A program made the position numbers and the translations under genes. From the NCBI GenBank assembly GCA_016296575.1, contig JAEDJA010000011.1, positions 1 through 64,000 on the forward strand: 64,000 bases of DNA, read 5' to 3'. This document shows, one piece after another, positions 16,753-26,211 of the stretch. The stretch is from Treponema sp. (GTDB taxonomy: Bacteria; Spirochaetota; Spirochaetia; Treponematales; Treponemataceae). Within the stretch, counting starts at the first letter, position 1. Each line of letters starts with the position of its first letter. The notes under the pieces are model-generated. The model did not search any database, was not told where the DNA came from, and saw only the letters and a list, made by a program, of their open reading frames with translations.

Positions 16753-17679
16753 ATGAACATGGAAGCTTTTATTCTGGGCTGTGGCGGTATGATGCCACTT
16801 CCTTATAGACATCTTACATCTGTACTTTTACGCCGGGACGGTGATCTTTTTTTGTTTGATGGCGGTGAAGGAACCCAGGTAAGCCTAAGAAAGCTAAATC
16901 TTAAATGGAAAAAAATAGACGCAATTTTTGTATCCCACACACATGCTGATCACGTAACTGGACTTCCGGGAATTCTTATGCTTTCTGCTCAGGTTGATCG
17001 TACTGAACCCTTGTATATTTACGGACCACCAAAAATTAAGGAATATATTGAATCAAGTAGAAAAGTTCTGGATATGTACATAAATTATCCAATCATAATA
17101 AAAGAAATTGAAGCACCTTGTGTTGTTCATAGTGGAAAGGATTTTTATATTCGTGCATTTCCTTTGGATCATACTAAAACCTGTGTTGGTTATACTCTGG
17201 AAGAATTAGATCGTCCTGGTGAATTCAATACTGAAAAAGCCCGTGAACTTAAAGTGCCTTGTGGACCATTGTGGGGAAAGCTTCAGAAGGGTGAAACTGT
17301 TCTAAATGATGAAGGAAAGGAAATAACTCCTGAAATGGTAATGGGAGCTAAACGAAGCGGAAGAAAATTCAGTTTTGTAACAGACACTCTTTACAAAAAA
17401 TCAATTGCTGATGAAGTGCGGGGTTCAGATCTTCTTGTTTGTGAAGGAATGTTTGAAGAAGCTTTGATTGATCAGGCAAAAGAAAAAAAACATATGACTG
17501 CAAGTCAGGCTGCAACAATTGCCCGTGATGCAAATGTAAAAAGAATGTGTTTAATTCATTATAGTCCTCGTTATACAGACCGGGAGCTTCCAGTTCTTCT
17601 TGAAGAAGCAAGAGCAATTTTTCCTGCTGCAGAACTTTCTAAAGACCGTATGCAGATTGATATTCCTTATGTTGACTGA
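16753..17679 (+). CDS. rnz: Ribonuclease Z (tRNA 3' processing endonuclease)
   Basis: This 308-residue metallo-beta-lactamase-fold nuclease cuts tRNA precursors 3' of the discriminator base. The zinc motif HTHADH is at 62-67, after the typical FDGGEGTQVSLRKL; PLDHTKTCVGY and a late LIHYSPRY supply further ligands. The length fits short RNase Z. The start may be ATG 16753 or 16759 (two codons apart). The tRNAs in this window do not encode CCA, so cleavage by this enzyme followed by the Cca protein at 47468 is the expected maturation route. Confidence 0.95.
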   Translation: MNMEAFILGCGGMMPLPYRHLTSVLLRRDGDLFLFDGGEGTQVSLRKLNLKWKKIDAIFVSHTHADHVTGLPGILMLSAQVDRTEPLYIYGPPKIKEYIESSRKVLDMYINYPIIIKEIEAPCVVHSGKDFYIRAFPLDHTKTCVGYTLEELDRPGEFNTEKARELKVPCGPLWGKLQKGETVLNDEGKEITPEMVMGAKRSGRKFSFVTDTLYKKSIADEVRGSDLLVCEGMFEEALIDQAKEKKHMTASQAATIARDANVKRMCLIHYSPRYTDRELPVLLEEARAIFPAAELSKDRMQIDIPYVD

Positions 17680-17699
17680 CGCAATTTAATGAGTTTTAT

Positions 17700-19385
17700 A
17701 TGAAAAAGTTCTTTATTTTTATTTTAAGCTTTATCTTTAGTTTTCATGCTTTTGCTGGAACTATTTCTGATGTTCAGGTGATTGAAGAAAATAATCCTGT
17801 TTACGACAAAATTAACGAACTTAGCCGTGAGTCAAAAATTTTAATGACGGTTAAATCCTATCCTTTGACAGTTGGAGAGATGAAAGTCTTTTTTGAGCAG
17901 ATTGATTATGAAAAGCTTTCAATTTCCGGAAAAGAAACTTATGCTCAGGTAAAGGATTTTTTATATCAAAAACCTGTTCGATATCAGGACTGGGGTGGTT
18001 TTAGACTTACTGGTGATATTGAAATTACTCCAGAAGGATATTTTTGTACTAACGAAAATGTTCCTGTTGCTCACGGACTGAATTTTCAAAACGATATCCT
18101 GCGAGGCCCCGTAGATTTTGCTGTTTCTCCTTATGTTGGAATTGGTCTTGTTCCATACATCGGAAAAAAGTCTTTTTACATGCAGAAACCTACAAACATG
18201 CATAATCTTCCTTTGAGTGCTTTTGAGTTTGAGTTTGTTATGCCAAAATTTGCTTACGGAAGCCTTGGGTACTTTGGTGAAAACTGGAATTTATGTCTTA
18301 GAACTGGAAAAGAAGGTCTCAGTATAGGAAAAACAACTAATGGAAGTATTATTTATAATCAGACTTTTGAAACAGATGCTTATGTCCAGTTTCTGGCCAG
18401 TACAAAAAGATTTTCCTATTCAATGGATGCTGTTCAGATTGATCGGGAAAAATATTTATATCTTCATCAACTGGATGTAAGATTCTGGAATAATTTTACA
18501 GTTTCCTTGTTGGAAGGGACAATGGCAGTAAATCCATTTGAACTTAGATATTTAAATCCACTTATGATTATGCATTCTTTTGATGGGTGGGATAATTATC
18601 GAACTGATGAACAGAAGAAGATTGATGATGAAATGAAAAATAAGTGGCGTTGTCAGAATGAATGGAATTTCTGTGCATATTTTTGTGCAATGTTCGAATA
18701 CATACCATTTTCTAATTCCCGTATCTATCTTTTATATTCACAGAATGAACTTCGTGCTCCTGGAGAAGGCGAAGATACTAATCCCAACAGCTTTGGTCTT
18801 CAGTTTGGTGTTGATTACGATGTTCCTCTTTCAAATAAAGGTCGTATCTATACAAATGGTGAATTTTTTTACGCAACTCCATTTATGTATATAAAACAGC
18901 AGAAAAAATCATGTCTTTATCGTGAACAGCGGGATGCAGCTGGTAAAATAACTAATACATGGATTGGTCTTCCTTATGGTCCTGACTGTATGGGTGGAAG
19001 TTTAACTTTGGGTTATAAAATTGGTTCAAAGTGGAGTGTAGAATTTGATTACCTTTTCAAAGCCAAAGGACAGATTGATTTTGGTACTTTGGAAGAAACA
19101 ATGATAGTAGGAGAAGTAGGAGATAGTGAAAATTATGTGGTTTCTTCTTACTATCCAACCTGTACTGAATCTAATAATAAAGATTTAATAAAATCCATGC
19201 TTCCAACTGGAATTGTTGAATACACTAACAGATTTGGTTTAAAAGGTGTTTATAATTTAAACAGAAAAATTTCTTTTGCATCACAGGTTGTGTTTACACA
19301 GCTTTTGAATGCAGCTCATATAAAAGATAACAGTCAAAGTGGACTTGAAGCAGACATTTCTTGTACATGGAGAATTCATCAGTAG
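17700..19385 (+). CDS. Predicted outer-membrane beta-barrel protein, Wzi-like (first of tandem pair)
   Basis: This 561-residue product has a clear signal peptide (FIFSFHAFA, cleavage before GTISD). A short helical periplasmic region (about 25-90) precedes many alternating amphipathic strands, consistent with a large outer-membrane barrel. The segment YLHQLDVRFWNNFTVSLLEG followed by LRYLNPLMIMHSF resembles the capsule-assembly Wzi family, where an RYLNP-like motif recurs. The neighbour at 19393 is a paralogue-like protein with the same layout. Sugar binding or surface-polysaccharide anchoring is possible, but this is similarity by eye only. Confidence 0.72.
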   Translation: MKKFFIFILSFIFSFHAFAGTISDVQVIEENNPVYDKINELSRESKILMTVKSYPLTVGEMKVFFEQIDYEKLSISGKETYAQVKDFLYQKPVRYQDWGGFRLTGDIEITPEGYFCTNENVPVAHGLNFQNDILRGPVDFAVSPYVGIGLVPYIGKKSFYMQKPTNMHNLPLSAFEFEFVMPKFAYGSLGYFGENWNLCLRTGKEGLSIGKTTNGSIIYNQTFETDAYVQFLASTKRFSYSMDAVQIDREKYLYLHQLDVRFWNNFTVSLLEGTMAVNPFELRYLNPLMIMHSFDGWDNYRTDEQKKIDDEMKNKWRCQNEWNFCAYFCAMFEYIPFSNSRIYLLYSQNELRAPGEGEDTNPNSFGLQFGVDYDVPLSNKGRIYTNGEFFYATPFMYIKQQKKSCLYREQRDAAGKITNTWIGLPYGPDCMGGSLTLGYKIGSKWSVEFDYLFKAKGQIDFGTLEETMIVGEVGDSENYVVSSYYPTCTESNNKDLIKSMLPTGIVEYTNRFGLKGVYNLNRKISFASQVVFTQLLNAAHIKDNSQSGLEADISCTWRIHQ

Positions 19386-19392
19386 GTTTTTT

Positions 19393-21285
19393 ATGAAAAA
19401 GATTTTTATTTTATTGATTTCAATTTTAATTTTTTCATCAGCTGTATTTGCGGATACAAACAATACCGTATCCATTGATGATGAAGTTTATTCGGTAATC
19501 ATGTCCTGCGAAAATAAGGGACTTTGTTCACCGGTAAGAGCTTCCCGTCCATGGACAGAAAAATATATCCTTTCAAAGCTAAATGAATCACTTGAAGCTC
19601 TCACTGATTCAAATGATGACAGAAATTCATTTTCCTATAAGACCATTTTATCTGTTCTTAAATATCAGATTTCCAGATTTGAACGGACAGAAGGCCTTGA
19701 TATTAAAAATCTTTCTTTCAGATACGAAAATAAGGATGAAGAAGCTCCAATAACTTTCAATTTTAATGATTCCCTTGATGGTAATTTTGGAAGTGGTATT
19801 TATGAAAAAGCCAGAACCAATGCATTAAGTTATGAATTTTATAATAACTTCAATTTTTTTGGAAACTTTGGAAAACCCCTTTCTTATGGAGTAAATGCCT
19901 TTGTTGGATTTGCAGAAATGCCATTAGAAAATATGGGTGAGTATACCGTTATTGATAAATATGATGATAAAAATGGCGGTATTAACGAAAAAATAACCAC
20001 CTATAAAAATAATGCTTATACACCTTATTCTTATACAAAAAAATGGGATGGTTCCGCTTATGACCTGGAAGATCTTGGTGCAAATGGCCTTAGAGGTTGG
20101 CCTTTTGGAAAAAGTCTTGTTTTTGGAATGAAAGGTGAAATCAGTGCATCTTTACTTAAAGATCATGTTGAAATTGTGTATGGCAGAAACCTTCGTGAAT
20201 GGGGCGGAATGGATGAAGGTGCTTCACTTTCACTTAATTCCCAGGCCAGACCATTTATGGCAATTGAAACAAAGTTCCATCTTTTTGACTGGCTTTCACT
20301 GTCAACACTTACAGGCTCCCTTGAAATGCCAAATCAGGAGTTTATAAACGGAATTGCAGAAGATGGAGATCATTTTCAGAACAATTTTTCACTTTCCTTG
20401 GTTGAATTGAATTTCAAGTATGTTCATTTTGATTTTGGGTCAGGAACAATCTGGCCTAAGCGAAGTGAACTTGGATATCTTTTTCCTCTGATTGATAATG
20501 TAGTTTATCAGAATAATATTGGAGACAGGGATAATCTTTCTTTCAGTGGAAACCTTAAATTCCGTTATCCTGGAATCGGCTCTGTCTGGCTCAGTGGGTA
20601 TATTGATGAACTTTCATATTTCAAGCTGAATGTATTTACAAAAATGCGAAATATGACCGCTTATCAGGCTGGTGCAAAATTTGAGCTTCCATTCCTTCCT
20701 TTAGGAAATATTTCTTTCCGTTATACAAAAGTAAACTCTTATTGTTACACTCATCCAAGTCTTAATACAGGCTGGTATGCTTATGGAATTTATACTGGAA
20801 ATACAACAGCACTTTGTACAAGCTATACAAATAATGGTTATTCTTTAGGATATTATCTTCCTCCAAATTCCGATGAATTTCTTATTAAAGCCAGCACATT
20901 GGTGAATCAGTGGACTAATGTTTTCCTTCAGTACCAGCTTATTCGTCATGGTGTAGATTTTGGAGAAAAACAGCTTAAAGGCGGTTCCTTGTATTCAGAA
21001 CTCTGGTATGATTATTCAAACCTTGAAAAACCAAAGAAATTCCTTAAGGATGGCTGTTACGAATGGACAAACGTAGTTTCTGCTGGAACTGACGTAAATT
21101 GCTGCCAGTTTTTTGGTGTTCCTGCTACTTTGAATTTCAACGCTTCTGTCCTGTTTACACATTACACAGATACAGGTCTTAATCCAGGAGAGATTGCTTC
21201 AAGTTATTCAAAAATTGAGACTGAAGAATACGCAAAATATGCTGGATTTCTTGTTAGCCTTGGCGTAAAGATGTTTGTAAAATAA
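19393..21285 (+). CDS. Predicted outer-membrane beta-barrel protein, Wzi-like (second of tandem pair)
   Basis: ATG 19393 is chosen over an upstream in-frame start because it begins a signal peptide (MKKIFILLISILIFSSAVFA) right after the stop of the preceding gene; the product has 630 residues. A short periplasmic helical region is followed by barrel-like strands. The motif VEIVYGRNLREWGGMDEGASLSLNS matches the GR-x-x-x-x-WG...gsL.LS pattern seen in Wzi-type proteins. The gap to the first paralogue is 7 bases, so they are co-transcribed. The two may form different barrels of one surface system. Confidence 0.72.
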   Translation: MKKIFILLISILIFSSAVFADTNNTVSIDDEVYSVIMSCENKGLCSPVRASRPWTEKYILSKLNESLEALTDSNDDRNSFSYKTILSVLKYQISRFERTEGLDIKNLSFRYENKDEEAPITFNFNDSLDGNFGSGIYEKARTNALSYEFYNNFNFFGNFGKPLSYGVNAFVGFAEMPLENMGEYTVIDKYDDKNGGINEKITTYKNNAYTPYSYTKKWDGSAYDLEDLGANGLRGWPFGKSLVFGMKGEISASLLKDHVEIVYGRNLREWGGMDEGASLSLNSQARPFMAIETKFHLFDWLSLSTLTGSLEMPNQEFINGIAEDGDHFQNNFSLSLVELNFKYVHFDFGSGTIWPKRSELGYLFPLIDNVVYQNNIGDRDNLSFSGNLKFRYPGIGSVWLSGYIDELSYFKLNVFTKMRNMTAYQAGAKFELPFLPLGNISFRYTKVNSYCYTHPSLNTGWYAYGIYTGNTTALCTSYTNNGYSLGYYLPPNSDEFLIKASTLVNQWTNVFLQYQLIRHGVDFGEKQLKGGSLYSELWYDYSNLEKPKKFLKDGCYEWTNVVSAGTDVNCCQFFGVPATLNFNASVLFTHYTDTGLNPGEIASSYSKIETEEYAKYAGFLVSLGVKMFVK

Positions 21286-21297
21286 ACCGCTTTAGTT

Positions 21298-21334
21298 ATA
21301 AAATCTGAGGTGATGAAGTTAAGCAGATTTTTTA
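21298..21334. terminator. Probable bidirectional terminator between convergent genes
   Basis: AAAATCTG (21300-21307) pairs with CAGATTTT (21324-21331), with A/T runs on both sides, in the 53-base gap between convergent genes. Confidence 0.65.
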
Positions 21335-21338
21335 TATT

Positions 21339-23099
21339 CTACATCCCAAGTTCACCGATTTTTTTTATACATTCACGGGCTTTATCATTTATTTTTTTTC
21401 CGTACTGAGGGTAAAGCATTTTTGAAAGAATTTCTTTTCCGTTTTTATTGAAGGCAGGTCGTCCCATAAATGCACATACTGAGTAAACGCTGTCACACAA
21501 AGCTAGAAGTACAGTTTTATTCTTTTTGTCACTTTTTTCAACAATGGTCTTAAGCTCAAAAAGAATCTTTCCTTCTGGATCCCAGCCTGTGTTTGTAACA
21601 CCCTTTAATAAAGTAAGCAGATGAACCTGGTTTTTATCAAGACGTAGAAGCCTGGCAGTCATTAAAGCTGATTCGTTAGTCACAAGATATGGAATCTGGG
21701 CAAGTACTGCATCTACATTTTTAACATCTTTCTGGAACAGGTTTTTGTCTACCCGAGCCCCGGAATTTGAGGAAAGAAGACTTTGAATATAAGCTTCAGT
21801 AAAACCTTTTATTTCACAAGTGTAGTCAGCTTCTTTTTCACCATAATTTCCATTGAAAATTTCTGACTGCCTGTTTTCTGTAAAAAGATCTCCTTCAAAA
21901 CTTTGAATCCAGCTGGAACTCCATTTTGAGGAATCAGATTTAAGAAGGTTAGAGTAGGTATTCTGTTTTTTATAAGGATTAATTTCAGTCTGAATGATTC
22001 TAAATCCATCCATAGCCCAGTTTTTCCTGCACACTACAAGATAACCCTCATTGGAAAACCAGACATAATTCCATTTTGTTTTTCCGTTCTGCAAAGGAAG
22101 CTGATCTTTTCTGATTTCAAGTCCATTTAAATTATATAAAAGACAAGAAGTCTGGTCAGTTATCAATAAATTGTTGTTAAAAAGAATACAGTTTGATATT
22201 TTTTCGAATTTAATATCGGGAATTTCAAAGGTATGCTTTACATTTCCAGTAGTATTATCAAATTGAGCTGCCGTAATTCCCCTGGGATTTTCGTAAATCA
22301 TTATTGCTTCATGGCCATTTGTCAGGCTTGGGTAAATAGCAGCTCTTCCGTGCTTTTTATTATTTTCTGAAATGACGAATTTGTTTTCACAGAATTCCTT
22401 TCCATCTTCAAGACTGAAAAGACCTGCATTTCCGTCAGAAAAACATACATAAACGCCGTCTTCATTATAGGTTGAATAAGTAATTGCTCCTGCAAAGGTT
22501 ATTTCTTCATTTACAATACCAAAAGGATTTATTCGTAATGCCTTTGTATTTTCTGAAGTATTTCCATCAAGAAAAAAGACAAAGCTTCCATCCTGTACTT
22601 CACAGGGCTGCAGGTCAGTGGAAAGTGATTCTTTTAGTGATAGACTCCATTTTAAAAGACCTGTAATAGAGTAGCATTCAACAGTATTTTTCCCGTAAAC
22701 AAAAAATCTTCCGTCTCGACCTTCAACTGGTTTTGCAATCACCTTATAGGATAGATTTTTTTCCCAAAGAGGAACCCCTGATGAATTGAACATGGATAAT
22801 TTTTTTCCACTTGAAGTAACGGATAAAATAAAATCTTTTTCCAAAACCTTTATCATGCATTTTGATGAAAGAGGAAGTTTTTGGCTCCAAAGAAGATTTC
22901 CTTTTGACGAAAACGCTTCCAGTGTTCTTCCATCTGTAACAGTTACAAATCCAAAATCAGTTGCTTCAGGAGCACATACCAGTTCTCCACCAGTTACTGT
23001 GTTCCATGATGCATTCAGGTAGTCAAGGGTATCTGCAAAAGCAGAAATGAAAAGAGAAAATGTAAAAATGATTATTGCTGCTTTTTTTAAAACTGTCAT
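21339..23099 (-). CDS. Exported beta-propeller (PQQ-like repeat) protein
   Basis: This 586-residue product has a signal peptide (FTFSLFISAFA). Repeated strands follow with the pattern A-F-S-S-K-G-N-L-L-W-S-Q-K and M-F-N-S-S-G-V-P-L-W-E-K over about 30-380, typical of PQQ/quinoprotein-like beta-propeller blades. The C-terminal 200 residues are helical and may be HEAT-like. The PQQ ligands cannot be confirmed, and such propellers usually serve as protein-binding scaffolds. Its ATG overlaps the stop of the methyltransferase gene (ATGA, 23096-23099). It faces the Wzi-like pair, so an envelope role is plausible but unproven. Confidence 0.75.
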   Translation of the reverse strand: MTVLKKAAIIIFTFSLFISAFADTLDYLNASWNTVTGGELVCAPEATDFGFVTVTDGRTLEAFSSKGNLLWSQKLPLSSKCMIKVLEKDFILSVTSSGKKLSMFNSSGVPLWEKNLSYKVIAKPVEGRDGRFFVYGKNTVECYSITGLLKWSLSLKESLSTDLQPCEVQDGSFVFFLDGNTSENTKALRINPFGIVNEEITFAGAITYSTYNEDGVYVCFSDGNAGLFSLEDGKEFCENKFVISENNKKHGRAAIYPSLTNGHEAIMIYENPRGITAAQFDNTTGNVKHTFEIPDIKFEKISNCILFNNNLLITDQTSCLLYNLNGLEIRKDQLPLQNGKTKWNYVWFSNEGYLVVCRKNWAMDGFRIIQTEINPYKKQNTYSNLLKSDSSKWSSSWIQSFEGDLFTENRQSEIFNGNYGEKEADYTCEIKGFTEAYIQSLLSSNSGARVDKNLFQKDVKNVDAVLAQIPYLVTNESALMTARLLRLDKNQVHLLTLLKGVTNTGWDPEGKILFELKTIVEKSDKKNKTVLLALCDSVYSVCAFMGRPAFNKNGKEILSKMLYPQYGKKINDKARECIKKIGELGM

Positions 23100-24319
23100 T
23101 TTCTTAAAATAACCAGACTTTCAATATGACTTGTGTTGGGGTAAAAGTCTAAAAGCCAGGTTCCTGTAATTTTATAACCATGTTTTGTTAAAAAAGATAC
23201 ATCACGGGCCTGAGTTGCAGGATCACAGGAAAGACAGGCAAGAACTGGAATGTCTGAAGTTTTAAGATATTCAAGAACTGCTTTTTCCATGCCACTTCTT
23301 GGTGGATCAATTACAGCTGCATCAAAAGTTACTTGTGTTGAGCAGGTATTTGCCCAGGTCTCTCCTGAAAGTCCGTAGCTTATATGTTTCTTTCCTGCAA
23401 GATTTTTTTCAGCAAAAACAAGTGCGTCACGGTTATGTTCAACAAGAGTAATGTTTTCAAAGGATTTTGAAAGAAATACAGAAATTGAGCCGCAGCCTGC
23501 ATACATATCTAAAACATTTTTACCGCTTCCAAGCTGTTCTCTAATCAACTGACCTGTCTTTTCAAATACTTCCAGGTTTGACTGGAAAAAACCTCTTACA
23601 TCAAACCAGATTTTTTCTCCATCAAGTTCAACGCAGGCTGTATTTTCGGGACTTTCAATGGTTCCTGAAAAATAATGATTCTGCTTGATTTTTAATTTTT
23701 TATTTTTCTTACCTACAATTGCTGGAGCCGTTTTTCTTTCTTCGTTTGAAGCAATAATGACTTTATCATTTTCAGAAACCAGTTTTTCACTTCCAAAAAG
23801 CTGAACACGTCCTTTGGGTCTTGAATTTATTTCGTTTTTTGATAGATATTCATTTACAGGATTTTCTGCACACAGGCATTTTTTTATGTCTACAACTTTA
23901 TTTCCTTTTTTTTCGCAAAGTCCACCGTTATTCAGCTGAAATCTTGCCCTGTAACCTGTAGATTTTCCGCTTAAAACTTTAACTTCTTCGCCATTTAAAG
24001 AGATACCGTTATTTGCAAAAAGTTCAATCAGCATTTCTTTTCTTATTTTTTTCTGTTCATCTTCAGCAATGTGCATCATATTGCAGCCGCCGCAGATTCC
24101 ATAGTAACGGCATTCTGGAACAACACGTTTATCGCTCTTTTCAACAATATTAACAATTTCTGCTATGTCGTAATCTTTTTTGGAACTTTCGCTGACGATA
24201 CGAACTTCAAGTTTTTCTCCAGGAACGGCGTAGGGAATAAAAACTGTTTTACCCTCAAATTTGCCTATAGAATTTCCCCCAAAAACCATTTTTTCTGCTA
24301 TAATTGTAATTAAGTCCAT
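23096..24319 (-). CDS. TrmA/RlmD family m5U RNA methyltransferase
   Basis: This 407-residue protein has an N-terminal TRAM-like domain (about 1-60) and an iron-sulfur motif C70, C76, C79 plus a distal cysteine at 148 or 150. Its SAM domain has DMYAGCGSISVFL (271-283) and VIDPPRSGM (336-344). The catalytic Cys365 lies in LSCDPATQARD and a terminal HIESLV carries the base Glu. The iron-sulfur cysteines point to RlmD/RlmCD-type 23S rRNA uridine methyltransferases rather than tRNA-specific TrmA. Which uridine is modified cannot be read from sequence. The downstream propeller gene overlaps by 4 bases. Confidence 0.92.
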   Translation of the reverse strand: MDLITIIAEKMVFGGNSIGKFEGKTVFIPYAVPGEKLEVRIVSESSKKDYDIAEIVNIVEKSDKRVVPECRYYGICGGCNMMHIAEDEQKKIRKEMLIELFANNGISLNGEEVKVLSGKSTGYRARFQLNNGGLCEKKGNKVVDIKKCLCAENPVNEYLSKNEINSRPKGRVQLFGSEKLVSENDKVIIASNEERKTAPAIVGKKNKKLKIKQNHYFSGTIESPENTACVELDGEKIWFDVRGFFQSNLEVFEKTGQLIREQLGSGKNVLDMYAGCGSISVFLSKSFENITLVEHNRDALVFAEKNLAGKKHISYGLSGETWANTCSTQVTFDAAVIDPPRSGMEKAVLEYLKTSDIPVLACLSCDPATQARDVSFLTKHGYKITGTWLLDFYPNTSHIESLVILRK

Positions 24320-24357
24320 GGGGACAATTTAACATAAATTAGAAGGATTTTGAAGTT

Positions 24358-25305
24358 ATGCAGTTAAAAAGTTTTTTTCAGACAATGAATGATGGTACTG
24401 AAATTTGGACTAACAGATGGATACCTGATGAAGATATTAAAATTAAAGGAGTTATTCAACTTCACCACGGACTAGAAGAACATTCTTTGCGTTATGATGC
24501 ATTTGGTTCTTTTCTTACAGAAAACGGCTATGTTCTGAATGCATATGATATGCGTGGTCATGGAAAAACAGCTGAAAATGCCCAGGAGAAGGGAAGCGGC
24601 ATGTTTGGAAAAATTGCAGATAAAAAAGGTAGTTTTAAGGTTGTTGAAGATCTTGATCAGGTGATTGAAAATCTGAAAAAAGATTTCCCTGGTGTGCCGG
24701 TTATTCTTTTTGGACATTCCTTTGGTTCTTTTGTTAGTCAGGGTTATATCGAAGAACATGGGGAAAAAATTAATGGATGTGTTCTTTGTGGTACTGCCGG
24801 ACCAATGCTTGCAAAGTCTACTGCAGGAAAGATTTTTGCATCCATTCTTAATGTATTTGAATCTGATAAAAAATCTAAAATCCTTGCTTCTATGGCTTTT
24901 GATCCTTTCCTTAAACGAATCGAAAAAGTTGAAACAGGACAAGAATGGGTATGTAAAAATGAGATGGCCCGTTCCATGTATCTTGATGACAAATGGTGTG
25001 CTTTTGGACTTACAACCAGTTTCTTTAAGGATCTTTCAACTCTTTTGTGCAGAATTCATAAATCATCTTCTATGAAAAAAATTCCAAAAAATCTTCCTGT
25101 AAATATGATTTATGGTTCTGAAGATCCAGTTGGAGCTTATGGTAAATCAATTAACAAGCTCTATAAGATTTATGAAAATAACGGAATGTCAAATCTTTCT
25201 ATTAAAGTTTATGAAGGGGATCGGCATGAAATCCTTAATGAAGATGACCGCTACACCGTAATGGAAGATGTTGTTTCCTGGATTAACCTTGTTTTAGGCC
25301 AGTAA
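24358..25305 (+). CDS. Alpha/beta hydrolase, monoacylglycerol lipase/lysophospholipase-like
   Basis: This 315-residue protein has the nucleophile elbow GHSFGS (Ser121), acid Asp256 in GSEDPVG, and His290 in GDRHEIL. The oxyanion region is HHGLEEHSLRYD, and YDMRGHGKT is typical of the Hydrolase_4 (lysophospholipase/monoglyceride lipase) group. There is no signal peptide, so it is cytoplasmic. It is transcribed divergently from the methyltransferase across only 38 bases. Substrate preference is a family inference. Confidence 0.9.
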   Translation: MQLKSFFQTMNDGTEIWTNRWIPDEDIKIKGVIQLHHGLEEHSLRYDAFGSFLTENGYVLNAYDMRGHGKTAENAQEKGSGMFGKIADKKGSFKVVEDLDQVIENLKKDFPGVPVILFGHSFGSFVSQGYIEEHGEKINGCVLCGTAGPMLAKSTAGKIFASILNVFESDKKSKILASMAFDPFLKRIEKVETGQEWVCKNEMARSMYLDDKWCAFGLTTSFFKDLSTLLCRIHKSSSMKKIPKNLPVNMIYGSEDPVGAYGKSINKLYKIYENNGMSNLSIKVYEGDRHEILNEDDRYTVMEDVVSWINLVLGQ

Positions 25306-25332
25306 GTTAGATTGTTAAGTTATTGAATTTAA

Positions 25333-25361
25333 TTGAATTTTCCGATAAACTAGACTGTAAT
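25333..25361 (+). promoter_or_regulatory. Sigma-70 promoter of secG and possibly the ATPase operon
   Basis: TTGAAT (25333-25338), 17 bases, TGTAAT (25356-25361), with secG ATG at 25381. From here to the D subunit the genes are closely spaced in one direction, so this may drive the whole block. Confidence 0.65.
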
Positions 25362-25380
25362 TATTTATTTGGAGATAAAA

Positions 25381-25743
25381 ATGGGTACTATTGGTGTTCT
25401 TCTTTTAGTTGCATTCATTATCGTATGTGTGCTTTTAGTTCTGCTTGTAATTGTTCAGGATGACGGTGAAAACGGCATGGGTGGACTTCTTGGCGGTCGT
25501 GGTACTGCTGCATTCGGTTCACACTCTGCAAGCATTCTTACAAAAACAACAACAGTTCTTGTAATTCTTTTCTTCGTTCTTGTTCTGGCTCTTGCTCTTT
25601 TGAACAAAAAACCTAAAGCAGTAGAAAGCCTTGCACCAGTTGCAGCTGAAACTACAATTGAAGAAACAACAGAAACATCTTCTAACTGGTGGGCAGAAGA
25701 AGAAACTAAAACTGAAGCAGTTCTTGAAGCAGCAGCCGAATAA
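25381..25743 (+). CDS. secG: Protein-export membrane protein SecG
   Basis: From ATG 25381, chosen because TTTGGAG lies 6-12 bases upstream, this is 120 residues. SecG is the small accessory subunit of SecYEG. Two hydrophobic helices (about 3-26 and 52-75) flank the loop DDGENGMGGLLGGRGTAAFGS, the typical SecG signature. The C-terminal 40 residues are an Ala/Glu-rich acidic tail, longer than in E. coli. It is followed after 2 bases by an EIIA-like gene. Exported proteins are numerous in this window. Confidence 0.92.
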   Translation: MGTIGVLLLVAFIIVCVLLVLLVIVQDDGENGMGGLLGGRGTAAFGSHSASILTKTTTVLVILFFVLVLALALLNKKPKAVESLAPVAAETTIEETTETSSNWWAEEETKTEAVLEAAAE

Positions 25744-25745
25744 AA

Positions 25746-26195
25746 ATGTTTCTTGATTTAATCAGTCTTTCCGATATTGTGTTTCTTGAAAGTCAGGAAA
25801 GAGACGAATGTATTTCTGAACTTCTTGAAGTTATTTGTCGAAAAAATCCTGGTTTTGACCGTTCTTCGTGTCTCAATGCACTTATTGAACGGGAAGATAA
25901 AATGAGTACTGTAATAAAAGATATTGCAGTACCTCATGCAGTATTGAAAGATGATAAAAAAACTTGCATTGCCTTGGGAATCAGTAAAAAGGGGGTTGAT
26001 TTTGACGAATCTTCTCCTGATAAATCAAGTGTACATGTAATCATTGAGATTTTATTTGAGCAGAACAATACTGAAGCACATCTTGCTATTCTAAAGGATG
26101 TTCTTGAGCTCACAAATACCCCTGATTTCTTTACTACATTGGTTCAGCGCGAAACACCTGCTGATGCTTACAGATATCTGGAGTCATTAAAATAG
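25746..26195 (+). CDS. PTS EIIA-like (PtsN-type) protein
   Basis: This 149-residue single-domain protein of the fructose/nitrogen EIIA family has the phosphorylatable His64 in IAVPHAV, an early acidic segment, and the C-terminal AILKDVLEL helix typical of PtsN. There are no EIIB or EIIC domains and no transporter gene nearby, so a regulatory role (phosphorylation state signalling) is more likely than sugar uptake. It lies between secG and the ATPase genes, separated by 2 and 16 bases, so it is probably co-transcribed with the ATPase. A regulatory link is only inferred. Confidence 0.88.
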   Translation: MFLDLISLSDIVFLESQERDECISELLEVICRKNPGFDRSSCLNALIEREDKMSTVIKDIAVPHAVLKDDKKTCIALGISKKGVDFDESSPDKSSVHVIIEILFEQNNTEAHLAILKDVLELTNTPDFFTTLVQRETPADAYRYLESLK

Positions 26196-26211
26196 TTTTT
26201 CGGAGCTTTTT

